This document shows positions 1 to 8,521 of a DNA stretch of 64,000 nt, piece by piece. The position numbers and the translations under genes are program-made. The DNA is from JBCCDY01 sp039030555 (GTDB lineage: Bacteria; Bacteroidota; Bacteroidia; Cytophagales; Cyclobacteriaceae): assembly GCA_039030555.1 (NCBI GenBank), contig JBCCDY010000020.1, forward strand, positions 1 to 64,000, given 5' to 3'. The first letter of the stretch is position 1. The number at the start of each line of letters is the position of its first letter. The notes under the pieces were generated by a model that was given only the letters and a program-made list of their open reading frames with translations, was not told the origin of the DNA and ran no database searches.

Positions 1-218
1 ATCGGTCCGCCGCCGTGAACGATGACCGGGTTCACGCCGACCTGCCGCAAAAGCACGATGTCCCGGGCAAAACTGTGCATGGCTTCATCGCTGCCCATGG
101 CATGGCCGCCGAGTTTCACCACGACGATTGCGCCGTCATAGCGCTGCATGTTTGGCAGTGCTTCGCTCAGCGTTCTGGCTGTGGACGCCCAATCTTCGTG
201 CATGGCTCGTATCTTCAT
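1..218 (-). CDS. argB: N-acetylglutamate kinase, N-terminal fragment of alphaproteobacterial type
   Basis: The minus strand from the ATG at 218 reads MKIRAMHEDWASTARTLSEA and continues through VVKLGGHAMGSDEAM to VNPVIVHGGGP at the window edge. These are the N-terminal helix, the Lys-Gly-Gly phosphate-binding loop and the HGGG loop of ArgB. The leading helix and the GGHAMGSDEAM wording are typical of Rhodobacterales and related Alphaproteobacteria, and differ from the ArgB at 6699-7460 that belongs to this genome. The gene runs off the window after about 72 codons. Base composition is much richer in GC than anything else here. It is either a chimeric assembly end, contamination or a foreign insertion; I favour an assembly join. 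Confidence 0.85.
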   Translation of the reverse strand, partial: MKIRAMHEDWASTARTLSEALPNMQRYDGAIVVVKLGGHAMGSDEAMHSFARDIVLLRQVGVNPVIVHGGGP

Positions 219-427
219 GTTGCTGCCTTGTGTTGAGGCGGGCTTATGATGCGATATTGGGTGTGCCGCAAGGGTCAGGACTCGAACTTGGGTGAAATGT
301 ACGGGATCTTACTTAAAAGGAAGTAACGGTTAATAGTCACTAAACTGATACGTATTTAAAGAGATTACCTTTCAGTTCTCTTAATCCCAAAAACTTTAAG
401 TGCTTGAAAGAATAGGGTTTCAAGGGA
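219..427. other. Composition junction and intergenic spacer
   Basis: GC-rich sequence continues from the foreign argB fragment to about base 308. It then changes abruptly to AT-rich sequence like the rest of the window. I see no gene here on either strand. The break lies somewhere between about 240 and 310. Confidence 0.6.
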
Positions 428-460
428 AAACTTCCGATGTTTTAGAAACATCGGAAGTTT
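428..460 (-). terminator. Rho-independent terminator hairpin
   Basis: Bases 428-442 and 446-460 form a perfect 15-bp stem around a 3-base loop. It lies 20 bases beyond the stop codon of the di-haem peroxidase gene and probably ends that transcript. Confidence 0.8.
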
Positions 461-480
461 GAATAACATAAAAGTGAAGC

Positions 481-2337
481 TTAGTATGTATTTAAGCTAA
501 TTGCTTCACCATATTCAGCCTTAGATTTATAGCTGGTTGTATCTGTCAATGATCCCAAAAAAGATATAATATCACCAATTTCGTGATCTGTTAATTCCAA
601 ATGATCAGGTGGAAGTGTTTGATGATCTAATTCGGCGCCAATTCCTGCGCCGCCACCCCGATTGTAAAAATCCATTACCTCTTCAAGGGTCTCATAAACG
701 CCATTGTGCATATAGGGTGCTGTTAAGGTTATGTTCCTAACCGTTGGCGTTTTAAAGGCAAATAGATTGTATGCTCCATAATGCTTATAAAATCTTCCTG
801 AATCAGCGTCAACGGTTGCATTGATGGTATCTGGAGCTGAGGGAACGCCAATGACTTCGGATTCAGTATCTAAATAATGAGGAGGCAAAGTTCCATTGAA
901 TAACGGCGTAAAATGGCAGGTGCCGCATTTGGCTTTCCCCATATAGAGGTTAAAACCACGAACCTCGGCCTCATTCAATTGGGATTTATTACCAGCCAGG
1001 TATTGGTCGAAACGGCTATTAAAAGAATCTAAAGACCTTACATAAGCTGCTAAGCCTTTTAAGACGTCTTCGTTTTCTATCTGTTCTACATCATAAGCTG
1101 CTTTTGCTAGGTCCAGGTATTTTTCATCACTACTTATTTTCTTAACAGCCTCTCGGAAATTTCCATGCATCTCAGATGGATTATTAATCACATCTTTGAT
1201 TTGTGTTTCCAATAATTGTACCCTTGAATCATAAAATTGATTTTGCTGATATCCGGAATTCAAAATAGTAGGTGAATTTCTCTTTACGGGACTTCCATTC
1301 ACTGATATACTTTTTGATAAACCATCCGAAAAAGCCTTCGAAGGGTTATGGCAGGTGGCGCATGACCGCGTTCCATCGACTGAAAGGTTGGCATCATAAA
1401 AAAGGACTCTCCCAAATTCAACTGCTTTATCATTTGGCAATTGATTATCGTTTGGAGAGAAAAAATTTACATCAAAGGGATTATTCGCAAACAAAAGTTT
1501 ATTGGAATAATCTACGGGACTTCTAAAGCTATTATTCTCAATTCCGTTGGCTTCTTGGACTTGAAAAACTTTACTATAAAGTGGCTGAAGGTATTCTGTT
1601 GTAAATACCAGTCTCGGGAAAGAAAGAAAGTCCGGGTTTTGCTCAATAAATTGATAAGCTTTTTCGAAAAGGGATTCCAATTCGTTTTTTTGATTTGTCG
1701 TCAATGCATCGGAATAAATATTCAATATCTGCTCTATCCCTTTTAGGGAATATTTCATCTCTTCTATAGCGTTCAAGGTAACCGGGCAATCGAAAGCAGC
1801 TAGCCCAAGGCTTCCAATTCTGTAAAACTCTGCTTTTACAGCCTCGATAACATTCTGATCATTGAGTTCTAAGTAAGGAGCGTCCCTACTGATTATACTT
1901 ACACGAGCATTGATTCTTTTCGCCTCAATTTCAATATTTTCTAATTCTTCCAGATTGTAAACAGGGAAGATTAGCTCTTCCAATACTTGAAAACCAGAGG
2001 GGGGAATAACTCGCTCCGGAGCATGAATATCACTTTTGAAAATGGCAGGGCCGTTCAGCTTCTTTCCCAACTCAGGATTATAATACTCAAATATGGCTTC
2101 TAACTGCTTATAGTTGTTTCTGGTTTCCTGAAACAATAACCTTATTTGAGTACTATCATTCATGTCCTCTAAAACCACTTTCTCAAGAGCTTTTGTTGCA
2201 TTATGAAAATTGGTTGCTAGTTCGGCATATAGGTTTTTTACCTTCGATTCATTTGATACATTCCCTTCATTACTATTCTGAGTTGAACATGCAATCATTA
2301 AAAGTGAAGTAAACAAGAAAAAAAACAGTGCTCTCAT
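481..2337 (-). CDS. Lipoprotein di-haem cytochrome c peroxidase with imelysin-like N-terminal region
   Basis: Two CxxCH haem motifs (SCATCH and KCGTCH) with the surrounding MauG/CcpA layout show a di-haem peroxidase in the C-terminal ~330 residues. These enzymes reduce peroxide, or oxidise a partner, outside the cytoplasmic membrane. The first ~270 residues, including PSGFQVLEELIF, resemble imelysin-like regions often fused to this family in Bacteroidota; their role is not known. The signal sequence MRALFFFLFTSLLMIAC ends in a lipobox, so I choose the ATG at 2337. An in-frame ATG at 2370 would add an odd Cys-rich stretch before it. The gene lies 41 bases downstream of the collagen-repeat gene and is probably co-transcribed with it. 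Confidence 0.8.
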   Translation of the reverse strand: MRALFFFLFTSLLMIACSTQNSNEGNVSNESKVKNLYAELATNFHNATKALEKVVLEDMNDSTQIRLLFQETRNNYKQLEAIFEYYNPELGKKLNGPAIFKSDIHAPERVIPPSGFQVLEELIFPVYNLEELENIEIEAKRINARVSIISRDAPYLELNDQNVIEAVKAEFYRIGSLGLAAFDCPVTLNAIEEMKYSLKGIEQILNIYSDALTTNQKNELESLFEKAYQFIEQNPDFLSFPRLVFTTEYLQPLYSKVFQVQEANGIENNSFRSPVDYSNKLLFANNPFDVNFFSPNDNQLPNDKAVEFGRVLFYDANLSVDGTRSCATCHNPSKAFSDGLSKSISVNGSPVKRNSPTILNSGYQQNQFYDSRVQLLETQIKDVINNPSEMHGNFREAVKKISSDEKYLDLAKAAYDVEQIENEDVLKGLAAYVRSLDSFNSRFDQYLAGNKSQLNEAEVRGFNLYMGKAKCGTCHFTPLFNGTLPPHYLDTESEVIGVPSAPDTINATVDADSGRFYKHYGAYNLFAFKTPTVRNITLTAPYMHNGVYETLEEVMDFYNRGGGAGIGAELDHQTLPPDHLELTDHEIGDIISFLGSLTDTTSYKSKAEYGEAISLNTY

Positions 2338-2410
2338 CTTTCTTTTTTTAAAGCAAAAAAGGCAGAGCATAACAATACGCCCTACCTCTTATTAAATAAT
2401 CTTATTAAAT

Positions 2411-4000
2411 CTATCTAGGCAGACCAGTGATCATGACGACCTGGCTTCCTTGTCTTTCATTTGGTCTGATAGCACCACCATCAGCACCTGCAAAGGCGTC
2501 ATCTAACCAGCTATGTGGTTGAATACACAATAAAAAGGTAGACGTTGCGTCAGATTGAATTTTATCAGTAATATCAATCATAGCACCATATTCCCAATCT
2601 CCATTCGCAACGGGACTCCCATTGGGAAAAGTTCCAGGATCATAGGGTGCTCCTATTTCAGTTTCCCTAGTTTGAATTACTACTGAAAGTGTTTCATTTG
2701 CTATATCATATTGATAAATATAGGCAGGATGATCACTACCATTTATTAAACTACCATCACCTCTATTATATCCGTTGGGATCTTCTTGAATATAAACAAA
2801 GTTGGTTGTAACCATGATGTTATCAGGGTTATGGAATTCAAATCCAAGTCCATCTGTATCACCATCGATAACACAAGTTAACGTACCACTAAAAGCACTT
2901 CCCTCACTTAAGTTCAATCGATAAACCCTTCCACTTTCCGAGTACATATCAAGATCATTCTGAGTACCTGTAACAGCAAACCATATTTCCCTACCAGATG
3001 TACCTAAATCAGTACCTTTTCTAAAATCAACATCTTCTACTCTACCGAAACCTATTGCCGAAGAATCTTCGGCAGCTTGATCTAATTGATCACCACTTAG
3101 AGTCCTGGCATTAGGAATTTCTACAAACTCAACATCAACAGTTTCACCTTCCGCCATATTAAGCTCGTTTCTGTCTAAATTTGTTCTTCTCAAAACATAT
3201 ACACTACCGCCAACTAAGTCACCAACACCACTATCTCTATACATTACAATTTGTCCATAAGCTCCTCCGCTATGATCATCACCAATGATAATATTGGTAT
3301 CATTGTATGTGTCTTGAGGTAATGCGACTGCATTCTCAGAATTCCATCTCCCCAAAGCTACAACAGGACGAGGAATACCAGCAGAAGACCCTTCAGCGGT
3401 ATTTACATCAATTGAATGTATTTGTGATTCAATACCACTTTCACCCGCGGTTAAAAATAAAGGGCCAAAACCATGAATATCAGGCTCTATTAATGACCCT
3501 GAACATAGCCTAGTTCCAGCACCCGAAGAATTAAGTACATATTCGCCTGCAACTGGAGTCATACTAGAGTTGAAAATAACTTTAGCGACAGCATAATTAT
3601 CTTCATTATTTACAAAGTATTCGAATTGTCCGTCGACTTCAAGAAATCCCGCTCCATCCGCAGAACCCCCGAAAGTAAAATCAGGAGTAACTGGTAAAAC
3701 GTCTTCACTACTAAATAAAGGTGTTATCTCCATTCCAGCAGGTGCTCCAGAGCCAGCTAACACTAATGGGGGAGTAATTGAAGTAAATTGAACAGTATCA
3801 ATATCTACTTCTGCGATCATGGCATCCATACCCGGAGGCCCTTGCTCACCCTGAGCTCCATCAGTACCGTCCTGGCCATCAGTTCCTGGAGCTCCATCGG
3901 CACCATCTTGACCGTTGAGTCCATCGACTCCGTCTTCACCACAGCTGGTGTATATCGCTACCGATAACACCATCAAAAAAATTGAGAATAGTTTTTTCAT
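2411..4000 (-). CDS. Secreted/lipoprotein with collagen-like Gly-X-Y repeats, possibly PhoX-like
   Basis: The protein has 529 residues. The signal peptide ends at a lipobox-like TSCG, followed at about residues 21-57 by collagen-like triplets (GEDGVDGLNGQDGADG and on to GEQGPPG). The remaining ~470 residues look like a beta-rich, propeller-type domain. Segments such as EFHNPDNIMVT and YIYQYDIANETL near the C-terminus recall the PhoX/DUF839 alkaline phosphatase fold, but I see no certain metal-site motif. The product is probably on the cell surface, where the triplets would form a stalk. It is the upstream gene of a likely two-gene unit with the peroxidase. The enzymatic assignment is weak; the collagen stretch and export signal are clear. 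Confidence 0.6.
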   Translation of the reverse strand: MKKLFSIFLMVLSVAIYTSCGEDGVDGLNGQDGADGAPGTDGQDGTDGAQGEQGPPGMDAMIAEVDIDTVQFTSITPPLVLAGSGAPAGMEITPLFSSEDVLPVTPDFTFGGSADGAGFLEVDGQFEYFVNNEDNYAVAKVIFNSSMTPVAGEYVLNSSGAGTRLCSGSLIEPDIHGFGPLFLTAGESGIESQIHSIDVNTAEGSSAGIPRPVVALGRWNSENAVALPQDTYNDTNIIIGDDHSGGAYGQIVMYRDSGVGDLVGGSVYVLRRTNLDRNELNMAEGETVDVEFVEIPNARTLSGDQLDQAAEDSSAIGFGRVEDVDFRKGTDLGTSGREIWFAVTGTQNDLDMYSESGRVYRLNLSEGSAFSGTLTCVIDGDTDGLGFEFHNPDNIMVTTNFVYIQEDPNGYNRGDGSLINGSDHPAYIYQYDIANETLSVVIQTRETEIGAPYDPGTFPNGSPVANGDWEYGAMIDITDKIQSDATSTFLLCIQPHSWLDDAFAGADGGAIRPNERQGSQVVMITGLPR

Positions 4001-4251
4001 AGAATAATTAGTTTTTGATGTAATAAGCCCGAAAGTACTCCGGTTCCAAGATTATTGGAGGCTTCTACTCTTTATGGAATTGTAAAAGAAAATCCCATCA
4101 ATTAACCTCTACTTAAGCTTCTTAATGGTAAGACAACCATTATTTAACAAGGAGGGAGAATTTAATTAACATTAGCCTTAAGCATTTGAAAATCAGTTAC
4201 TTAGAAATGTTCAAATTTAACATTTTTATTTAGAATCAGTCTAAGAGGTTG

Positions 4252-5586
4252 TCACTTGATTAAAGTTTCAAGTGCGTTTTGAAAGGCAGAATCTAAAATT
4301 GGAGACATAGCGGACTCCATTTTTCGTTTAATCTCATCGTTCATAAGATTGCCAATACTTCCTTCATGTGTATGATGAAGCTCTGAATTAAACTCATAAT
4401 TTCCAGATTCTACTGTTTGACCAACTTCTTTGTATGCGTCCCGAAAGGGTGTGCCTGAAAGGACTTTTTCATTTACTGTTTCTACCGTAAAAAGGTATTT
4501 GTATTTATCTTCATTAAGGATCGCTTCGTTAACCTTTATCTGAGCAATAGCATACTCTGCCACCTGGAGGCAGAGCTTTAATTCTTCGAAAGCAGGTATA
4601 AAACTCTCTTTTATAGTTTGTAGATCTCTATGATAACCTGATATCAGGTTGTTGGTGATTAGACTTATTTCTATGGGTAGGGCTTGTAGTTTATTGGCCT
4701 TAGACCTCAGTAGTTCAAATACATCCGGGTTTTTCTTATGTGGCATAATACTCGAACCTGTGGTAAGCTCATCCGGAAACTTGATAAACCCAAAGTTCTG
4801 ACTGTTGAAGGCACATACATCAGTAGCTAGCTTCGATAAAGTTGTAGCTAAGGAAGAAATAGCAAATGAAACGCTCTTTTCTGTTTTCCCTCTTCCCATT
4901 TGGGCATAAACCACATTATAGTTTAAGGACTCAAATCCTAACAGATCACTGGTCATTTGTCGGTTTAAAGGAAACGAAGATCCATATCCAGCAGCAGAGC
5001 CTAAAGGGTTTTGATTGACTATTTTAAAAGCAGCACTTAGGAGATGGGTATCGTCCGAGAGGCTTTCGGCATAAGCGCCAAACCACAATCCAAAGGAAGA
5101 AGGCATCGCTATCTGCGTATGGGTATAACCCGGCATCAAAACATCTTTATGCTGCTCGCTGAGCTTTTGTAGAGTTTCAAATAGTGCTGCTACAAGTTTA
5201 GCAATTTGAAACAGCTCTTCGCGCATAAACATTTTCAGGTCAACCATAACCTGGTCATTCCTTGACCTTCCACTATGGATTTTCTTTCCGACATTGCCTA
5301 GTGCTCTCGTAAGCATTAACTCTACTTGTGAGTGAACATCTTCTACACCTTCCTCAATCGTAAAATTTCCTTTTGCAATATCTTCTATGTAAATGCGCTT
5401 CAGTTCTTTTTCCAAACTCGATAGCTCACGGTCTTCTAACAATCCGATATCATTCAGCATTTTAGCGTGGGCAATGGAACCTAATACATCAAATGAGGCT
5501 AGCAATAAATCGATTTCACGGTCTTTGCCGATGGTAAAGTTCTCAATGAGTTTATTTAACGAAGTTCCTTTATCCCAGAGTTTCAT
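4252..5586 (-). CDS. argH: Argininosuccinate lyase
   Basis: This 444-residue enzyme cleaves argininosuccinate into arginine and fumarate, the last step of arginine synthesis. The fumarase/aspartase signature is seen as TGSSIMPHKKNPD around residue 280, and SGRSRNDQ near residue 105 is the usual ArgH substrate loop. Length is normal for the family. It is the last gene of the arginine operon, 45 bases downstream of the deacylase gene. The next gene downstream starts an unrelated unit after about 250 bases of AT-rich spacer. Confidence 0.96.
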   Translation of the reverse strand: MKLWDKGTSLNKLIENFTIGKDREIDLLLASFDVLGSIAHAKMLNDIGLLEDRELSSLEKELKRIYIEDIAKGNFTIEEGVEDVHSQVELMLTRALGNVGKKIHSGRSRNDQVMVDLKMFMREELFQIAKLVAALFETLQKLSEQHKDVLMPGYTHTQIAMPSSFGLWFGAYAESLSDDTHLLSAAFKIVNQNPLGSAAGYGSSFPLNRQMTSDLLGFESLNYNVVYAQMGRGKTEKSVSFAISSLATTLSKLATDVCAFNSQNFGFIKFPDELTTGSSIMPHKKNPDVFELLRSKANKLQALPIEISLITNNLISGYHRDLQTIKESFIPAFEELKLCLQVAEYAIAQIKVNEAILNEDKYKYLFTVETVNEKVLSGTPFRDAYKEVGQTVESGNYEFNSELHHTHEGSIGNLMNDEIKRKMESAMSPILDSAFQNALETLIK

Positions 5587-5631
5587 AATATAGATAAGAG
5601 TAGTTAGACAATAGATTAAAGATTTTGGGAA

Positions 5632-6699
5632 TCAAATTTTAAGTCCTTCTAAAAGCATAAGGTATTTCTCCATTCCACCTCTAATCTCTGCTTTTAAAAT
5701 ATACTCATCAGCAGTATGAGAACGTGCCGAGTCTCCAGGTCCTATTTTTATGGTTTTAAATGCCATCAAAGCCTGGTCGGATAGCGTAGGTGAACCATAG
5801 GTTTTCATTCCTAGTTCTACTCCCTTCTTCACTATCGGATGTTCCAATTCAACTCCCGAGGAATTCAAGCGCGTTGACCTGGCCTCCACAGGAGAAGTAA
5901 CATTTTCTTTAATGATTTTCAAGGTTTCTTGATTTGAATAGGTCTCTACAGTCCTCACATCGACTACAAATTTACAGCTATCCGGAACTACATTGTGCTG
6001 CGTCCCGGATTGTATTTGCGTGACGGTCATTTTTACCTCTCCCAATAAATCAGAAGATTTTGGAAACCTAAACGTTCTGAACCATTGAATATCCTTCAGC
6101 GCTTTGTAAATAGCATTTTCACCTTCCTCTCTAGCCGCATGCCCACTTTCTCCAAGGGTCTCGACATCCAGAACCATTAAGCCTTTTTCAGCAACCGCTA
6201 GGTTCATTTGTGTGGGCTCCCCTACAATTCCAAGATCAATTTTTCCCAACTCAGGAAGTAATAACTCAATGCCATTCTTACCTGATATCTCTTCTTCTGC
6301 GGTAGCGGCAAAAATGAGATTGTAATCCCTTGATTGCTCATTAAGATATGCAAATGTATATAGCAGGCACACCAATGATGCTCCGGCATCATTAGAACCC
6401 AGACCATAAATCCTATCATTTTCGATAGTTGCAGAAAAAGGATCCTTAGTCCAGCCTTTTGCAGGTTTTACAGTATCATGATGTGAATTCAGCAGAACGG
6501 TTGGTTTATCAGAATCGAAATCTTTTGAAAAAGCATAGACGTTGTTTTTTAATCTCTTAGGCTCATTTCCGTTCTCTTTTAAATGGTCGAATAACAAATC
6601 AGCCGTAAAATCTTCCTCTCTGCTGAGTGAAGGAATTGATATCAACCTTTTCAGAAGATGCTCGGCTTTAGCGGTAATTACATCAAGATTGACTGCCAT
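5632..6699 (-). CDS. argE: M20-family N-acyl-citrulline/ornithine deacylase (ArgE-like)
   Basis: This 355-residue metallopeptidase-fold enzyme has the M20 zinc ligands in NSHHDTV (about residue 72), GSNDAG and the catalytic Glu pair in TAEEEISG, followed by GEPTQ. In this type of pathway the acyl group stays on until after carbamylation, so the expected substrate is N-acetyl- or N-succinyl-citrulline. The context suggests the succinyl form. The start codon overlaps the argB stop by one base, so translation is probably coupled. DapE-type desuccinylases are the main alternative, but the operon settles the pathway. Confidence 0.88.
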   Translation of the reverse strand: MAVNLDVITAKAEHLLKRLISIPSLSREEDFTADLLFDHLKENGNEPKRLKNNVYAFSKDFDSDKPTVLLNSHHDTVKPAKGWTKDPFSATIENDRIYGLGSNDAGASLVCLLYTFAYLNEQSRDYNLIFAATAEEEISGKNGIELLLPELGKIDLGIVGEPTQMNLAVAEKGLMVLDVETLGESGHAAREEGENAIYKALKDIQWFRTFRFPKSSDLLGEVKMTVTQIQSGTQHNVVPDSCKFVVDVRTVETYSNQETLKIIKENVTSPVEARSTRLNSSGVELEHPIVKKGVELGMKTYGSPTLSDQALMAFKTIKIGPGDSARSHTADEYILKAEIRGGMEKYLMLLEGLKI

Positions 6700-7460
6700 T
6701 ATAAACTTAATTTAGTTCCTGATTTTTCAGCCAAAGAACTATAGTTGCATATCCTTACTTCTTTAACTCCTTTTTGAATTACTGAAAAAGCATTATCCAG
6801 TTTAGGGATCATACCACCTTTCACAATTTCTTTTCTTTTTAAATCTGAAAATTGAGATAAAGTTATCTCGGAGATCAATTGCTCATGCTCATCCAAAACA
6901 CCACTTAATTCAAAGCAAAATATCAACTGAACTTCAAAAGAGTTTATAAATGATTTAGCAAGTTCGGAAGCGATTGTATCAGCATTCGTATTCAGCAATT
7001 GCCCTTCTTTGGAAAAAGTCAGTGGTGCAAAAACAGGAATGGTTTCCTGCTCCAGTAATTGAGCTATTTTATAATTATCTACGCTTTCTACATCTCCTAC
7101 AAAGCCATAATCAACTGGAACATTAGAACGTTTTAGTGATCTTATAAGTCCCAAATCAGCTCCCGTTAACCCCAAGGCATTTTGATTATTTGATTGTAAT
7201 TCAGCAACCACCTTTTTATTTACCAATCCTGCATAAACCATGGTAACAACATCCAGTGTCTCCTGATCCGTTATACGTCTACCATCAATCTTTTTAAGCT
7301 CAATATCAAGTTTGTTCAAATAATGATCTGCTAAACGGCCTCCTCCATGTACCAAAATTTTATGGCCCTTAAGTTTTGAAAACGCTGACAGAAAGTCTTT
7401 TCTCTTCTCTTCATCCTCTAAAACGGCCCCTCCGACTTTTACGATAGTTAGCTTTTTCAT
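6699..7460 (-). CDS. argB: N-acylglutamate kinase (acetyl- or succinylglutamate)
   Basis: A 253-residue amino-acid kinase with KVGGAVL at residues 8-14, HGGGRLADHY at about 39, and the C-terminal KGGMIPKL segment. It phosphorylates N-acylglutamate in arginine synthesis. The first strand and loops match the Bacteroidota branch of ArgB. It overlaps the transcarbamylase stop by one base and the deacylase start by one base, so three cistrons are tightly coupled. If the transcarbamylase prefers succinylated substrate, this kinase should act on N-succinylglutamate. That is inferred from the pathway, not seen in its sequence. Confidence 0.93.
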   Translation of the reverse strand: MKKLTIVKVGGAVLEDEEKRKDFLSAFSKLKGHKILVHGGGRLADHYLNKLDIELKKIDGRRITDQETLDVVTMVYAGLVNKKVVAELQSNNQNALGLTGADLGLIRSLKRSNVPVDYGFVGDVESVDNYKIAQLLEQETIPVFAPLTFSKEGQLLNTNADTIASELAKSFINSFEVQLIFCFELSGVLDEHEQLISEITLSQFSDLKRKEIVKGGMIPKLDNAFSVIQKGVKEVRICNYSSLAEKSGTKLSL

Positions 7461-8407
7461 TACATACTATCCAAAATGGTCTTAAGAACTGCTTGAGCAG
7501 CATATTCACGATTGGCTGCCTGCTGAATAATTATAGAATTCTCAGAATCCAGAACTTCATCGCTGGCAATCACATTTCTCCGGATGGGAAGGCAATGCAT
7601 GAACCTTGCGTTATCTGTCAATTGCATCTTTTTAGCGTCAATCATCCAGGCTGGATTCTGACTTAAAATCTGTCCATAATCATTAAATGAAGACCAATTC
7701 TTTGCATAAATAAAATCTGCATTATCAAAAGCCTTTTCCTGATTGTACTCAATTTTGACTCCCTGAGTAAACCTTTCATCAAGTTCATATCCTTCAGGAT
7801 GGGTGATTGTCAAATCAAAATCTGAAGAAGTCATCCATTGCACGAAAGAATTTGCCACGGCTTGTGGAAGGGCTTTTGGGTGTGGAGCCCAACTCAGGAC
7901 AACCTTAGGTCTTTCCTTAGTTTTAAATTCCTCGATAGTTATGCAATCGGTTAGTGATTGAAGAGGATGTAAAGTTGCCGATTCCATATTGACTACTGGA
8001 ACCCCCGAATACTCTATAAATTGATTAATCGTCTTTTCAGCGTAATCCAGTTCGCTATCTTTTAATTCTGCAAAGGATCGAATACCAACTATATCAAAAT
8101 AGTTGCCCATAACACGAGCTGCATCTTTAATATGTTCTGCCTTATCGGAGTCCATAACTACTCCGTCTTCAAACTCTAACTTCCAGCCTTCTTTCCCAAT
8201 ATCCATGATAGAGACGTTGAGCCCCAAATTGAAAGCTGCCTTTTGCGTACTTAGTCTAGTCCTTAAGCTTGGGTTCAAAAAAATGAGTAAGATCGATTTC
8301 CCTTTACCTAAGTGATTGTATTTAAGAGGTTCTTTTTTTAACTCAAATGCTCGTTTGACTAGGGCATTAACATCAGGGACATTGTTGACCGAAAAAAAAT
8401 GTTTCAC
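7460..8407 (-). CDS. argF': N-acylornithine carbamoyltransferase, predicted succinylornithine type
   Basis: A 315-residue transcarbamylase with the carbamoyl-phosphate loop SLRTRLSTQ at residues 47-55 and HCLPIRRN near the C-terminus, as in the acetyl/succinylornithine transcarbamylases of Xanthomonas and Bacteroides rather than ordinary OTCase. Residue 90, in DSDKAEH, is Ala. This aligns by count with Pro90 of the Bacteroides fragilis succinylornithine enzyme and Glu92 of the Xanthomonas acetylornithine enzyme. From memory of published mutagenesis, replacing that Glu by Ala, Ser, Val or Pro switches the enzyme to succinylornithine. The start is GTG at 8407. The stop overlaps the argB ATG. 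Confidence 0.92.
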   Translation of the reverse strand: MKHFFSVNNVPDVNALVKRAFELKKEPLKYNHLGKGKSILLIFLNPSLRTRLSTQKAAFNLGLNVSIMDIGKEGWKLEFEDGVVMDSDKAEHIKDAARVMGNYFDIVGIRSFAELKDSELDYAEKTINQFIEYSGVPVVNMESATLHPLQSLTDCITIEEFKTKERPKVVLSWAPHPKALPQAVANSFVQWMTSSDFDLTITHPEGYELDERFTQGVKIEYNQEKAFDNADFIYAKNWSSFNDYGQILSQNPAWMIDAKKMQLTDNARFMHCLPIRRNVIASDEVLDSENSIIIQQAANREYAAQAVLKTILDSM

Positions 8408-8521
8408 GAATAGTATTTAGTATTTAGAAAAAAGATTTTAGACTCGCTAAGAAGTAAGACCATGGTATTCGATAAAATCTAGATTCATTGAACTTTTTCA
8501 AAGCCGCTTAACTATTGCTAA

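Noticed and set aside
15..236. Plus-strand open frame of 73 codons
   Set aside because: It is antisense to the alphaproteobacterial argB fragment, whose minus-strand reading matches the family fully.
262..310. tRNA-like string (ggactcgaac) in the GC-rich start
   Set aside because: The arms around the T-loop-like bases do not pair and no acceptor or anticodon stem can be formed.
3840..3950. DNA tandem repeat
   Set aside because: The regularity comes from Gly-X-Y codons of the collagen-like stretch and not from an independent repeat.
8408..8521. Missing small gene between argF' and proC
   Set aside because: No open frame with a start and family resemblance is present in this 114-base spacer.
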